64,000 nt of DNA from Bifidobacterium saimiriisciurei. GTDB taxonomy: Bacteria > Actinomycetota > Actinomycetes > Actinomycetales > Bifidobacteriaceae. The position numbers were made by a program, and so were the translations under genes. Under the pieces are notes generated by a model, which was not told where the DNA came from, made no database searches, and saw only the letters and a list, made by a program, of their open reading frames with translations. Shown here one piece after another: positions 46,958 through 56,956 of this stretch (position 1 is its first letter; each line of letters begins with the position of its first letter). The stretch is from assembly GCF_010667655.1 (NCBI RefSeq), contig NZ_WHZU01000004.1, forward strand, positions 62,001 to 126,000, read 5' to 3'.

Positions 46958-48067
46958 ATGAGTGCAGCGAATTCCACTCCCACCGTTCCCGGCGACGACC
47001 GTCTCGCCGAACTCAAGGCCAAGAGCCGTGAGACCTTCTTCTCCAAGCTGCCGATCGTCAAGCAGCTGAAGATCGCCGTCGGCTGGCAGAAGGGCATGCT
47101 CATCACCGGTCTGGTGCTGTGCGCCTTCTTCCTGCTGGTCGCCATCTTCGCACCGCTCATCGCCCCCTACGGCTTCTCCCAGATCAAGGACGCCTCCGGC
47201 AAGGCCTTCGATACGCAGGCCGCGCCGAGCGCCGAGCACATCTGGGGCACCACGGTCGGCGGCTTCGACGTGTTCAGCCGCACCGTCTGGGGCGCCCGCA
47301 CCGCCGTCATCGCCATCATCATCGCCGTGCTGTGCTCCATCTTCATCGGCGTGATCCTCGGCCTCGTCTCCGGCTACTTCGGCGGCTGGATCGACCGCGT
47401 GCTCGTGGTCATCGCCGACGCCATCTACTCCTTCCCGTCGCTGCTGCTCGCCATCCTCATGGCCATCATGATCTCCGGCGGCCAGTCCAGCCTGTGGGGC
47501 GGCATCCTCGCCTCCGGCCTGTCGATCACCGTGGTGTACATCCCGCAGTACTTCCGCACCATCCGTGCCGAGGTCGTGCGCATGAAGGAATCCGCGTTCA
47601 TCGAGTCGGCCCGCGTCATCGGCGCGCCGACGTGGCGAATCCTCACCAAGCACCTGCTGAAGAACTCGACGCGAACCCTTCCGGTCATCCTCACGCTGAA
47701 CTCCTCCGAAGCCATCCTGACCCTCGCCGGTCTGGGCTTCCTCGGCTTCGGCATCGAACCGACCGCCGCCGCCGAATGGGGCTACGACCTCAACCGCTCC
47801 GTCTCCGACGTGACCGCAGGCATCTGGTGGACCGCCGTGTTCCCCGGCGTCGCCATCGTGCTCATCGTGCTCGGCATCACGCTCGTCGGCGAATCGCTGA
47901 ACGATCTGGCCGATCCGCGACTGCGCGCACGCAAGTCCGCCGGCGAGGTCATCGGCAGCATCGAGGACACGTCCGTCGATCCCTCCACCCAGAAGTCCGC
48001 CGCCGAGGTCGTGCTTCCCGGCGAGCAGACGTCCGACGCCAAGGCAAGCAAGGGAGAAGAATCATGA
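46958..48067 (+). CDS. Peptide ABC transporter permease, DppC/OppC type
   Basis: Second membrane subunit. The N-terminal OppC_N region (FSKLPIVKQLKIAVGWQKGM) precedes the first membrane segment; a periplasmic loop with HIWGTTVGGFDVFSRTVWGAR is typical of the family. The EAA loop is IESARVIGAPTWRILTKHLL. The C-terminal tail of about 50 residues is polar. Length is 369 aa. ATG 46958 lies immediately after the DppB-type gene. Its stop overlaps the start of the ATPase gene (ATGA). Confidence 0.93.
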   Translation: MSAANSTPTVPGDDRLAELKAKSRETFFSKLPIVKQLKIAVGWQKGMLITGLVLCAFFLLVAIFAPLIAPYGFSQIKDASGKAFDTQAAPSAEHIWGTTVGGFDVFSRTVWGARTAVIAIIIAVLCSIFIGVILGLVSGYFGGWIDRVLVVIADAIYSFPSLLLAILMAIMISGGQSSLWGGILASGLSITVVYIPQYFRTIRAEVVRMKESAFIESARVIGAPTWRILTKHLLKNSTRTLPVILTLNSSEAILTLAGLGFLGFGIEPTAAAEWGYDLNRSVSDVTAGIWWTAVFPGVAIVLIVLGITLVGESLNDLADPRLRARKSAGEVIGSIEDTSVDPSTQKSAAEVVLPGEQTSDAKASKGEES

Positions 48068-49797
48068 GTGATTCCGTGAAGACCACGCAGGACGCCGTCG
48101 CCGACGGCGACCTTGCCGCCATCAAGGACCTGAGCGTCTCGTTCGTCACCGACGCCGGCCCCATCAAGGCCGTTGACAAGGTGAACCTCACCATTCCGAA
48201 GAAGTCCATCGTCGGCATCGTCGGCGAATCCGGCTCCGGAAAGTCGGTCACCGCACGCTCCATCCTCAAGCTGCTGCCGGCCACCGCCTCGACCGCAGGC
48301 GCCATCTACCTCAAGAGCCGCGACGGCTCCAAGGAGCTGGACGTGCTTTCGCTCTCGGGCGAGGAGCTGCGCCAGATGCGCGGCGAAGAGGCGGCCATGG
48401 TGTTCCAGGAGCCGAACTCCGTGCTCAACCCGGTGTACACCATCGGCTGGCAGATCGCCGAGGGCCTGCGCGCCCACGGCATCACCGACAAGCACGAGCA
48501 GCGCGCCAAGGCCGTCGACATCCTCAAGAAGGTCGGCATCCCCGACGCCGAGACCCGCATCGACTACTACCCGCACCAGTTCTCGGGCGGCCAGAAGCAG
48601 CGCATCGTCATCGCCATGGCGCTCGTGCTCAACGCCGGCCTGATCCTGGCCGACGAGCCGACCACCGCCCTCGACGTGACCGTGCAGGCCGAGATCCTCG
48701 ACCTGCTGCGCATGGCCCGCGACGAGTTCGACGCCTCCGTGCTCATCATCACCCACAACATGGGTGTGATCGCCGACGTGGCCGACAACGTCATCGTCAT
48801 GTACCGCGGCCACGTGGTCGAGCAGGGCAGCGTGGAGCAGATCTTCTACTCCCCGCAGCACGCCTACACCAAGCGTCTGCTCTCCGCCGTGCCGCGCATC
48901 GGACAGAAGCTCGTCGTGCGTGGCGACGACGGCAGGATCGTCGAGCGCAAGCAGGACTGGCGCACCCAGCCCATCGCCGTCAAGGCCAAGGGCCTGGAGA
49001 TCACCTACCCCGGCCACCTCATGCAGCCCGACTTCAAGGCCGTCAAGGGCATCGACTTCGAGATCCACCGTTCCGAGGTGCTCGGCCTCGTGGGCGAGTC
49101 CGGTTCCGGCAAGTCCACCACCGGCCGCGCCATCGCCGGCCTGCAGCGCATCTCCGGCGGCTCGCTCAACGTGCTCGGCATGGAGATGAACGGATTCAAG
49201 GAGCGCGAGTTCAAGGCCAAGCGCGCCGACATCGGCTTCGTGTTCCAGGACCCGGGCAGCTCGTTCAACCCGCTGATGACCATCGCGCAGAACGTGGCCG
49301 AGCCGCTGCTCGTGCACAAGAAGTACGATTCGCTCGCCGCGGCCCGCAAGTATGTGGAGGAGCTGCTCGAAATGGTGCAGCTGCCCAAGGCGTACATGGA
49401 CCGCTTCCCGCACGAGCTCTCCGGCGGCCAGCGCCAGCGTGCCTCCCTGGCCCGCGCCCTCGCCCTCAAGCCGTCGCTGCTCATCGCCGACGAGCCGACC
49501 TCCGCACTCGATGTGTCGGTGCAGGCCAAGGTGCTCGAGCTGTTCAAGCGCCTGCAGGTCGAGATCGGCTTCGCCTGCCTGTTCATCACCCATGACCTCG
49601 CCGTCGTCGACATGCTCGCCGACCGCATCATGGTGATGCACCAGGGCGAGATCGTCGAACACGGCGAGGCCGACCAGATCCTCGGCGACCCGAAGAACCC
49701 GTACACGAAGAAGCTGCTCGCCTCGCTGCCGATCCCCGATCCGCGCGAACAGCAGAAGCACCGTGCCCATCTGCACGAGCTGCTCGCCGCCGAATAG
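48064..49797 (+). CDS. Peptide ABC transporter ATPase, fused DppD-DppF type
   Basis: Two ATP-binding domains in one chain of 577 aa. The first has GESGSGKSVT (near residue 58), FSGGQKQR and LILADEPTTALD. The second has GESGSGKSTTG (near 345), LSGGQRQR and LLIADEPTSALD. This joins the DppD- and DppF-like subunits that are separate in enterics. The frame is open far upstream, but ATG 48064 with AAGGGAGAAG and overlap with the permease stop is clear. A strong terminator ends the operon at 49828. Confidence 0.94.
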   Translation: MSDSVKTTQDAVADGDLAAIKDLSVSFVTDAGPIKAVDKVNLTIPKKSIVGIVGESGSGKSVTARSILKLLPATASTAGAIYLKSRDGSKELDVLSLSGEELRQMRGEEAAMVFQEPNSVLNPVYTIGWQIAEGLRAHGITDKHEQRAKAVDILKKVGIPDAETRIDYYPHQFSGGQKQRIVIAMALVLNAGLILADEPTTALDVTVQAEILDLLRMARDEFDASVLIITHNMGVIADVADNVIVMYRGHVVEQGSVEQIFYSPQHAYTKRLLSAVPRIGQKLVVRGDDGRIVERKQDWRTQPIAVKAKGLEITYPGHLMQPDFKAVKGIDFEIHRSEVLGLVGESGSGKSTTGRAIAGLQRISGGSLNVLGMEMNGFKEREFKAKRADIGFVFQDPGSSFNPLMTIAQNVAEPLLVHKKYDSLAAARKYVEELLEMVQLPKAYMDRFPHELSGGQRQRASLARALALKPSLLIADEPTSALDVSVQAKVLELFKRLQVEIGFACLFITHDLAVVDMLADRIMVMHQGEIVEHGEADQILGDPKNPYTKKLLASLPIPDPREQQKHRAHLHELLAAE

Positions 49798-49827
49798 TCG
49801 GCAGGATTTCGTCGCGATACGGAAAAC

Positions 49828-49862
49828 AAGGGCGCGCATCGTTGAGATGCGCGCCCTTCGTT
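49828..49862 (+). terminator. Terminator of the peptide-transport operon
   Basis: A perfect 13-bp stem, AAGGGCGCGCATC (49828-49840) with GATGCGCGCCCTT (49846-49858), loop GTTGA, followed by CGTTTATTT. Confidence 0.88.
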
Positions 49863-49994
49863 TATTTCACGCAGGAAAATTCCGTACGTCATTGTCGTTT
49901 CCGCATAATCTACGTGAAATCGAAGTGCAACACCATCGCCGGATAGTACTCCTTAGTCCCATGGTTTTCAGATGGGCAAGGAGGACGGAAGTAC

Positions 49995-51617
49995 ATGAAC
50001 ATCAAGAAGATCGGAGCGGCGGTGGCATCACTCGCCGCCATAGCATCGCTCGCGGCATGCGGCGTGAAAGGCGGCGACTCCGCGGCGGACGGCAACGCCA
50101 TCACCATCGGCACGACCGACAAGATCGTCAGCCTCGATCCGGCCGCATCATACGACAACGGCTCCTACGCCGTGCAGATCCAGGTGTTCCCGTTCCTGTA
50201 CGCGCAGGACTACGGCAGCTCCGAAATGAGCCCGGACATCGCGGCCGACAACGGCACGTGGAGCAAGGACGGCACCGAGTTCACCGTCAAGCTCAAGAGC
50301 GGCCTCAAGTTCGCCAACGGCCACGATCTGACCGCCTCCGACGTGAAGTTCTCCCTCGACCGCATCAAGAAGATCAACGACGAGAACGGCCCGGCGTCAC
50401 TGCTCGCCAACATCTCGTCCGTCGAAGCGCCTGACGACACGACGGTCGTCATCAAGGACTCCGTGAAGAACGACGTGACGTTGAAGCAGGTGCTCGGCTC
50501 CCCGGCCGGTCCGATCGTCGACGAGCAGGTGTTCTCCGGCAGCAAGGTCACCGACGCCGACACCATCGTCAAGGGCGACGCGTTCGCCGGCCCGTACAAG
50601 CTCACCTCCTTCAAGCTCAACGAGGCGCTGAGCTACGAGAAGAACACCAGCTACAAGGGACTCACGCCCGCGAAGAACGACGCCGTGCAGGTCAAGTACT
50701 TCGCCGACGCCTCCAACCTCAAGCTCGCCATCCAGCAGGGGCAGGTCGACGTGGCCTACCGCCAGCTGACCCCGACCGACATCTCCGACCTCCAGAAGGA
50801 CAAGAACGTCAAGGTCGTCAACGGCCCCGGCGGCGAGGAACGCTTCATCACCTTCAACATGAAGATCCAGCCGTACGGCACCGCCCAGAAGGACGCCGAC
50901 GCCAACAAGGCCAAGGCCGTGCGCCAGGCCGTCGCCAACCTCATCGACCGCGAGGCCCTCGCCACCGACGTGTACAAGGGCACCTACACCCCGCTGTACT
51001 CGTTCATCCCCGACGGGCTCTCCGGCCATGACGACACGCTCAAGGCCGCTTATGGCGAAAACGGCAAGCCGAGCCTCGAGAAGGCCAAGAAGGTGCTGGA
51101 GGCCGCCGGCGTGAAGACCCCCGTGGAGCTCAAGCTCCAGTACAACGCCGAGCACTATGGCGCATCCTCCGCCGACGAATACTCGGCCATCAAGTCGCAG
51201 CTGGAGACCGGCGGCCTCTTCAAGGTCGACCTGCAGCAGACCGAGTGGACGCAGTACCAGAAGGAACGCGTCGTCACCGAAAGCTCCGACGGCGCCTACC
51301 CGGCCTACCAGCTCGGCTGGTTCCCCGACTATTCGGACCCCGACAACTACCTGTCCCCGTTCTTCCGCGACGGCAACTTCGTGAACAACGGCTATGCGAA
51401 CAAGGAGGTCAACGACCTGATCGTCAAGCAGGCCGGCGAACAGGACAAGACCAAGCGCGAGGAACTGCTCAAGCAGATCCAGAAGCTCGAGACCGACGAC
51501 CTCTCCACGCTGCCGCTATTGCAGGGCGCCCAGGTCGCGGTGACGCGCACGAACATCTCGGGTGTCAAGCTCGACGCTTCGTTCCGCTTCCGCTACGCCT
51601 CGGTGACCAAGGGCTGA
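49995..51617 (+). CDS. Peptide-binding lipoprotein (copy 2)
   Basis: Close paralogue of the first binding protein. Length is 540 aa, with lipobox ASLAAC (Cys22), the same start of the mature part (ITIGTTDKIVSLDPA) and near-identical stretches such as DENGPASLLANI and LSPFFRDGNFVNNGY. It lies after the operon terminator with its own 132-base upstream region, so it is a separate transcript. It most likely uses the same permease and ATPase with a different peptide preference. ATG 49995 has CAAGGAGGAC upstream. Confidence 0.92.
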   Translation: MNIKKIGAAVASLAAIASLAACGVKGGDSAADGNAITIGTTDKIVSLDPAASYDNGSYAVQIQVFPFLYAQDYGSSEMSPDIAADNGTWSKDGTEFTVKLKSGLKFANGHDLTASDVKFSLDRIKKINDENGPASLLANISSVEAPDDTTVVIKDSVKNDVTLKQVLGSPAGPIVDEQVFSGSKVTDADTIVKGDAFAGPYKLTSFKLNEALSYEKNTSYKGLTPAKNDAVQVKYFADASNLKLAIQQGQVDVAYRQLTPTDISDLQKDKNVKVVNGPGGEERFITFNMKIQPYGTAQKDADANKAKAVRQAVANLIDREALATDVYKGTYTPLYSFIPDGLSGHDDTLKAAYGENGKPSLEKAKKVLEAAGVKTPVELKLQYNAEHYGASSADEYSAIKSQLETGGLFKVDLQQTEWTQYQKERVVTESSDGAYPAYQLGWFPDYSDPDNYLSPFFRDGNFVNNGYANKEVNDLIVKQAGEQDKTKREELLKQIQKLETDDLSTLPLLQGAQVAVTRTNISGVKLDASFRFRYASVTKG

Positions 51618-51669
51618 CATCCGTGTGAGGCTCCCCATCGGCGGCAGCACCGACGCGGAAACCGGCTGA

Positions 51670-51712
51670 GGGGTGGTCCGAACCTCCATGGTTCGGACCA
51701 CCCCTTCTTTCG
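51670..51712 (+). terminator. Terminator after the second binding protein
   Basis: A 14-bp stem, GGGGTGGTCCGAAC (51670-51683) with GTTCGGACCACCCC (51691-51704), loop CTCCATG, followed by TTCTTTC. Confidence 0.85.
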
Positions 51713-51872
51713 TGCCCGTCATCGTGCCCGCCATTGTCTTTCGTGCGCAGTCCATCGCAACGTCATGCTATAGATTTTTCCTATGCCGTTTCCGGCTTTC
51801 GTCCATGGCGTTTGCACCATAATGGGACGCGGTTGCATGCATATAAGCAAGTAATGGGGGAGCTGACGACAT

Positions 51873-53519
51873 ATGACGAAAACGCTGCGGGCGTTTACGG
51901 CCATCATGGCCGCGATCATGGCATTGACCGCATTGTCGGGATGCGGAACACGAACGGATTCGAATGGGGATGCGGCGGCCGGCACGCGGACCGTCACCAT
52001 TGGCACGACCGACAAGGTCTCGGCCATCGACCCGGCGGGATCGTACGACATCGGATCGTCGACCGTGAAAATCCAGATATACCCGTTCCTCTACGCCCAG
52101 GACTACGGCAAGACGGCCATGAGCCGAGACCTCGCCGCCGACGACGGCGCATGGAACGACGACGGCACCGAATTCACCGTCCACATCAAACCCGGACTCA
52201 CATGGGCAAACGGCCACGTATTGGACGCGCATGACGTGAAGTTCTCACTTGACCGCATGAAGTCCATCGACGACCCCAACGGGCCGGCCTCGCTGCTCGC
52301 CAACATCAAGGACGTTTCCGCGCCCAACGCCACCACCATCGTAATCGCCGACAAGCTGTCGTATGATGTCACGTTGAAGCAGGTGCTCGGCTCGCCTGCC
52401 GCCGCCATCGTGGACGACGAGGTCTTCCCGGCGAACAAGCTGGCCGACGACCAGGGCATCATCGCTGCGAACGCATTCGGCGGCCCGTACACGCTCGCGT
52501 CGATGAAACGTGACGAACTGTTCGAATACCGACGCAACCCGAACTATCACGGACTCACGTCGGCGAAGAACGACATCGTGCAGGTGAGGTACTTCGCCGA
52601 CTCGTCCAATCTGAAGCTCGCCGTGCAGCAGGGGCAGGTCGATGTGGCCTACCGTTCGATGACGTCCACCGACGTCAACGACCTGCGGCGGCATGACGGG
52701 CTGAAGGTCATCACCGGCGCGGCCGGCTCGCAACGATACCTGACGTTCAACCTGCGCACCCAGCCATACGGGACGAAACAATCCGACGCCGACGCGAAGA
52801 AAGCGCTCGCAGTGCGTCGCGCCGTCGCCGACCTCATCGACCGCAAGGCGTTGAGCCGCAGTGTATATTTCAAAACATACCTGCCTACATATTCGTATCT
52901 TCCCGACGAATACCTCGGCCATGAAGACACGTTCAGGTCGTCGTACGGCGACGGCAGGGGAGGGGCGAGCCTCGCCGCCGCCCGCCGCGTGCTGGCCGAC
53001 GCCGGCGTGACGACGCCGGTGACGCTGCGCATCCAGTACAACACCGACCATTACGGGCAGAGCTCCACCGAGGAGTACGCGGCCATCAAGTCGCAGCTGG
53101 AGACCGGCGGCCTGTTCCGCGTGGACGTGCGGTCCACCGAATGGACGCAGTACAACAAGGAGCGTGTGGCCTCCGGGGATTCCGACGGCGCCTACCCGGC
53201 CTACCAGCTCGGCTGGGGCCCCGACTTCCCCGATTCGGACGACTATCTCTCGCCGTTGCTGCGCGACGTCGGGCTCGGCAACTATCTCGGCAACGGCTAC
53301 CGCAGCGACGTGGTGAACAGGCTGATCGCACGGCAGCAGTCGGAACGCGACGAAAGCCGACGCGCCGAATTGCTGCGACAGGTGCAGCGGCAGGCCACAA
53401 AGGACGTGCCGGCGATACCGCTGCTTGAGGTGCCGCAGATCGCCGTGACTCGGAACGGCGTCTCGGGAGTGGTGCTCGACTCGTCGCTGCGTCTCCGTTA
53501 CGCAGGGATCTCCAAGTAG
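51873..53519 (+). CDS. Peptide-binding lipoprotein (copy 3, diverged)
   Basis: Third paralogue, 548 aa. The lipobox is ALSGC (Cys24). The mature start ITIGTT is replaced by VTIGTTDKVSAIDPA and the family pattern is kept throughout (WANGHVLDAHDVKFSLDRM, NTDHYGQSSTEEYAAIKSQL). It is clearly more diverged than copies 1 and 2 are from each other, with more Arg and altered substrate-pocket regions such as SDDYLSPLLRDVGLG. ATG 51873 has GGGGGAG upstream. No permease follows, so it probably shares the one encoded upstream. Confidence 0.9.
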   Translation: MTKTLRAFTAIMAAIMALTALSGCGTRTDSNGDAAAGTRTVTIGTTDKVSAIDPAGSYDIGSSTVKIQIYPFLYAQDYGKTAMSRDLAADDGAWNDDGTEFTVHIKPGLTWANGHVLDAHDVKFSLDRMKSIDDPNGPASLLANIKDVSAPNATTIVIADKLSYDVTLKQVLGSPAAAIVDDEVFPANKLADDQGIIAANAFGGPYTLASMKRDELFEYRRNPNYHGLTSAKNDIVQVRYFADSSNLKLAVQQGQVDVAYRSMTSTDVNDLRRHDGLKVITGAAGSQRYLTFNLRTQPYGTKQSDADAKKALAVRRAVADLIDRKALSRSVYFKTYLPTYSYLPDEYLGHEDTFRSSYGDGRGGASLAAARRVLADAGVTTPVTLRIQYNTDHYGQSSTEEYAAIKSQLETGGLFRVDVRSTEWTQYNKERVASGDSDGAYPAYQLGWGPDFPDSDDYLSPLLRDVGLGNYLGNGYRSDVVNRLIARQQSERDESRRAELLRQVQRQATKDVPAIPLLEVPQIAVTRNGVSGVVLDSSLRLRYAGISK

Positions 53520-53592
53520 CAGCCCCGGCGCCCCGGCGGTGGTTTTTCGCATGCCGGCAAGGGGACGAACGCGCCATGGTTGGTTTTTTCAT

Positions 53593-53622
53593 TTGACAAA
53601 CTTAGTTCAAGCGATTTACTAT
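53593..53622 (+). promoter_or_regulatory. xylA promoter with candidate XylR operator
   Basis: TTGACA (53593-53598) and TACTAT (53617-53622), 18 bases apart, make the best consensus promoter in the window. The spacer contains ACTTAGTTCAAG. The 7-mer CTTAGTT (53601-53607) recurs inverted in the xylB promoter, suggesting repression by the ROK regulator. Confidence 0.7.
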
Positions 53623-53716
53623 ATGGTCATCGGCGAGGCCGGCGAGTACGGCGCATCGCGGAAAACGGCATGCATCATGACGCGGAAACGCCGCGTACAG
53701 GACCAAAGGAGATCTC

Positions 53717-55066
53717 ATGGCATTGTGGGACATCGACAAGATTCCGTTCGTCGGCAAGGAGAAGGGTCTGCAGCAGGGCCTCGGCTTCCACTACTACGAC
53801 GCCGACCGCGTGGTCGCCGGCAAGAAGATGAAGGACTGGCTGCGCTTCGGCGTCGCCTGGTGGCACACCTTTGACCAGGAGCTCGTCGATCCGTTCGGCG
53901 TGGGCACCGCGCATCGTCCGTGGCAGGGCAAGTACTCCGATCCGATGGACGAGGCCCTCGCCAAGGTGGACTACGCCTTCGAGTTCTTCACCAAGCTCGG
54001 CGCCGAATACTTCTGCTTCCACGATCGCGACATCGCCCCCGAAGGCGACACCCTGCGCGAGACCAACGCCAACCTCGACAAGGTCGTCGACAGGATCGAG
54101 GCGAACATGAAGTCCACCGGCGTCAAGCTGCTGTGGAACACCTCCTCGCTGTTCACCAACCCGCGCTTCGTCGCCGGCGCGGCCACCTCGCCGTACGCCG
54201 ACATCTACGCCTACTCCGCCGGCCAGCTCAAGCACTCGCTCGAGATCGCCAAGCGTCTCGGCGCCGAGAACTACGTGTTCTGGGGCGGCCGCGAAGGCTA
54301 CGAGAACCTGTGGAACACGCAGATGAAGCGCGAACAGGAGCACATGGCCAGGTTCTTCCACATGTGCCACGACTACGCCAAGGAGATCGGCCTCGACGCC
54401 CAGTTCCTCATCGAGCCGAAGGCCAAGGAGCCCACCACCCACCAGTACGACTTCGACGCCGCCACCGCCATCGCCTTCCTGCGTGGCTACGACCTCATCG
54501 ACATCATGAAGCTCAATCTGGAAGGCAACCACGCCAACCTCGCCGGCCACACCTACCAGCACGAGATCCGCACCGCCCGCGATGCCGGCGTGCTCGGCTC
54601 CCTCGACGCCAACCAGGGCGACAAGCTGCTCGGCTGGGACCTCGACGAGTTCCCCACCGACCTCATGGAAACCGTCTCCGTGATGTGGGAGGTGCTCGAC
54701 GAAGGACAGATCGGCCCCCACGGCGGCCTCAACTTCGACGCCAAGCCGCGCCGCTCCTCCTTCTACGCCGAGGACCTGTTCCGTTCGCACATCGCCGGCA
54801 TGGACACCTACGCCGCCGGCCTGCTCGTCGCCGCCAAGCTGCACGAGGACAAGGTCATCGAGAACCTGACCGCCGACCGCTACAGCTCCTACGACTCCGG
54901 CATCGGCGCCACCATCGAGAACGGCACCGCCACCCTGGCCTCGCTGGAGGAGTACGCGCTCGACAAGCCGCAGGCCGAGCTGATCGCCGCCACCAGGTCC
55001 GACCACCTCGAATGCGTCAAGGCGACCCTCAACAACTACATGGTCGAGGCGCTCGCCGAGGCGTGA
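53717..55066 (+). CDS. xylA: Xylose isomerase
   Basis: Converts D-xylose to D-xylulose. It is a class II enzyme of 449 aa with the N-terminal insert and the sequence [18 protein letters not shown]. Catalytic and metal-site segments include [28 protein letters not shown] (metal ligands) and the [13 protein letters not shown] region. ATG 53717 has AAAGGAG upstream. It is transcribed from a strong promoter and ends at two hairpins facing xylB. In bifidobacteria the product goes through xylulokinase to the phosphoketolase pathway. Confidence 0.96.
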   Translation: MALWDIDKIPFVGKEKGLQQGLGFHYYDADRVVAGKKMKDWLRFGVAWWHTFDQELVDPFGVGTAHRPWQGKYSDPMDEALAKVDYAFEFFTKLGAEYFCFHDRDIAPEGDTLRETNANLDKVVDRIEANMKSTGVKLLWNTSSLFTNPRFVAGAATSPYADIYAYSAGQLKHSLEIAKRLGAENYVFWGGREGYENLWNTQMKREQEHMARFFHMCHDYAKEIGLDAQFLIEPKAKEPTTHQYDFDAATAIAFLRGYDLIDIMKLNLEGNHANLAGHTYQHEIRTARDAGVLGSLDANQGDKLLGWDLDEFPTDLMETVSVMWEVLDEGQIGPHGGLNFDAKPRRSSFYAEDLFRSHIAGMDTYAAGLLVAAKLHEDKVIENLTADRYSSYDSGIGATIENGTATLASLEEYALDKPQAELIAATRSDHLECVKATLNNYMVEALAEA

Positions 55067-55109
55067 TGCAGATTTCGGCGGCATGCGCCGTCGCTTTGCC
55101 AAGGGAATG

Positions 55110-55143
55110 AAGGGCATCCGGTTCGTGCCGGATGCCCTTTTTC
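55110..55143 (+). terminator. Terminator after xylA
   Basis: AAGGGCATCCGG (55110-55121) pairs with CCGGATGCCCTT (55128-55139), loop TTCGTG, followed by TTTTTC. Confidence 0.88.
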
Positions 55144-55171
55144 GTGTATTGCCTTGATGCCGAGGACATAC

Positions 55172-55221
55172 GAGGCCCGGTCATGCGAACCACTGCGCAT
55201 GACCGGGCCTCCGTCGTTTTT
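55172..55221 (+). terminator. Second hairpin between convergent xylA and xylB
   Basis: A perfect 16-bp stem, GAGGCCCGGTCATGCG (55172-55187) with CGCATGACCGGGCCTC (55196-55211), with TTTTTT following on the plus strand. It may work in both directions, as the xylB stop lies just beyond at 55229. Confidence 0.75.
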
Positions 55222-55228
55222 TAAATAA

Positions 55229-56731
55229 TCAGCCGCGCCACTTGGCATAGGCCGCGTAGACCTCGGGGGTGGGCTCCGCGGACTCCGTGCCGTCGATGGA
55301 GATCTGCCAGGCGGGCGGCTGCGTGGCGGAATCATCCTGCGACGCCAGCACCCAGGCGGCCTGACGCGCGGCGCCGATGGCCACGTACTCGTCCGTCGCC
55401 GGCAGGGTCACGTCCATGCCGAAGACCGCGGGCGCGAGCTCGCGAATCGCCTGGGACCTGGCGCCGCCGCCGATGAGCAGGATGCGGTCGATGCTGGCGC
55501 CGAGCGCACGGACCAGCTCGATGCAGTCGCGCTGGGAACACAGCAGGGACTCCACGAACGCCCTCGCCAGATTCTCCTTCGTGGTGTTCGCCAGCGTCAG
55601 TCCCTCGAGACGGGCCTTGTCGTCCGGACGGTTCGGCGTGCGCTCGCCGTCGAAGTAGGGGATGAGCGTGATGCCGCCGGCTCCCGGCTCGGCGGCAAAG
55701 GCCAGCTCGGCCAGTTCGTCGTAGTCGACCCCGAGGGCGTGACGGCCGGCATCGAGGATGCGCGAGCCATTGATGGTGCAGGCCAGCGGCAGGAAGTGGC
55801 CCGTGCAGTCGGCGAAACCGCTGATGGCGCCCGTCATGTCGTACACCGGGTTCTCGGCGATCGCCGCCGCCACGCCCGACGTGCCCAGCGACACCGACAC
55901 GTCGCCGACCGCCATGCCCAATCCGAAGGACGCCATGGCGTTGTCGCCGCCGCCGGGTCCGATGAGGCAGCCGCCGGGCACGTCCTTGCCGGCGATGGCG
56001 GGATCGGCCTTCACCGGGGCCGCAGTGTTGGGGCCAAGCACCACGGGCAGGATGATGTCGTGACGGCCGATCGCCATGTCGATGAGGTCCGGACGGTACG
56101 TGTCATGGGCGGCGTCGTAGTAGCTGGTGCCGGAGGCGTCGGAACGGTCGGTGAACAGGGCGTCGAGATGCGCGTCCTCGCCGGGGCCGACCGGGCCGAA
56201 TCCGGCGATGCGCCAGCTGAGCCAGTCGTGGGGCAGGCAGACGGCGGCGATGCGCGCCGCATTGTCCGGCTCGTTCTGGGCCACCCACATGATCTTGGTC
56301 AGCGTGTATGAGGCGACGGGGGAGGAGCCGACGGCCTTCACCCAACGCTGGACGCCGCGCTCGTGCGGGTCGTCACTTTCGCCCTCGGCGGCCGGGGCCT
56401 CGCCGAGCATGTCGATGAGCCGTTCGGCCTGCGGGGCGCTGCGTGTATCGTTCCACAGCAACGCGTCTCGGATCACACGGCCCTGTTCGTCGAGCAGCAC
56501 CATGCCATGCTGCTGGCCTCCCACGGCGATGGCGGCCACGTCGTCGAGGCCGCCCGCCTGTTCGGAAGCCTCAAGAAAAGCGTCCCACCAGGCTGCGGGG
56601 TCCACGCTGGTGCCGTCGGGATGCCTCGCCTGACCGAACCGGACGAGTTCGCCGGTGGCGGCATCGGTGACGCGCACCTTGCAGGACTGCGTGGACGTAT
56701 CCACGCCGGCAACGAGAATTCGATCGACCAT
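55229..56731 (-). CDS. xylB: Xylulokinase
   Basis: Phosphorylates D-xylulose to xylulose 5-phosphate. FGGY family, 500 aa. The N-terminal ATPase motif is AGVDTSTQSCKVRV (residues 7-20); other segments are GGQQHGMVLLDEQG, the FGGY signature region with CSQRDCIELVRALGASIDRI, and GGGARSQAIRELAPAVFG. The frame is open upstream to 56800, but ATG 56731 with AAAGGAG gives the family start. It converges with xylA and diverges from the ROK regulator, an arrangement that suggests shared control. Confidence 0.95.
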   Translation of the reverse strand: MVDRILVAGVDTSTQSCKVRVTDAATGELVRFGQARHPDGTSVDPAAWWDAFLEASEQAGGLDDVAAIAVGGQQHGMVLLDEQGRVIRDALLWNDTRSAPQAERLIDMLGEAPAAEGESDDPHERGVQRWVKAVGSSPVASYTLTKIMWVAQNEPDNAARIAAVCLPHDWLSWRIAGFGPVGPGEDAHLDALFTDRSDASGTSYYDAAHDTYRPDLIDMAIGRHDIILPVVLGPNTAAPVKADPAIAGKDVPGGCLIGPGGGDNAMASFGLGMAVGDVSVSLGTSGVAAAIAENPVYDMTGAISGFADCTGHFLPLACTINGSRILDAGRHALGVDYDELAELAFAAEPGAGGITLIPYFDGERTPNRPDDKARLEGLTLANTTKENLARAFVESLLCSQRDCIELVRALGASIDRILLIGGGARSQAIRELAPAVFGMDVTLPATDEYVAIGAARQAAWVLASQDDSATQPPAWQISIDGTESAEPTPEVYAAYAKWRG

Positions 56732-56808
56732 TGATGACTCCTTTTGATATCGGGGAAAACTGATGGAAGATCCCGGATGGGAACTTCGTTGTTGCTCCAT
56801 CGGTTTTC

Positions 56809-56840
56809 AGTATACTTGTTTATTAGACGGAAAAACTAAG
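56809..56840 (-). promoter_or_regulatory. xylB promoter and candidate XylR operator
   Basis: On the minus strand a TATACT -10 lies at 56814-56809. Upstream of it is an imperfect dyad TTAGTTTTT-N6-AATAAACAA (56839-56816), similar in layout to Bacillus XylR operators. The 7-mer CTTAGTT (complement of 56834-56840) is shared with the xylA promoter. Confidence 0.55.
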
Positions 56841-56956
56841 CGGGTTAAAAATGTATCACTTCTTATCACCTTGTAGGTGTATATGACTTGTGCCTACTGT
56901 ATTCTGGGTGTTAAGAGTTAGTTCATTACGATTCCAAACCCTGAAGGTGGATTATT

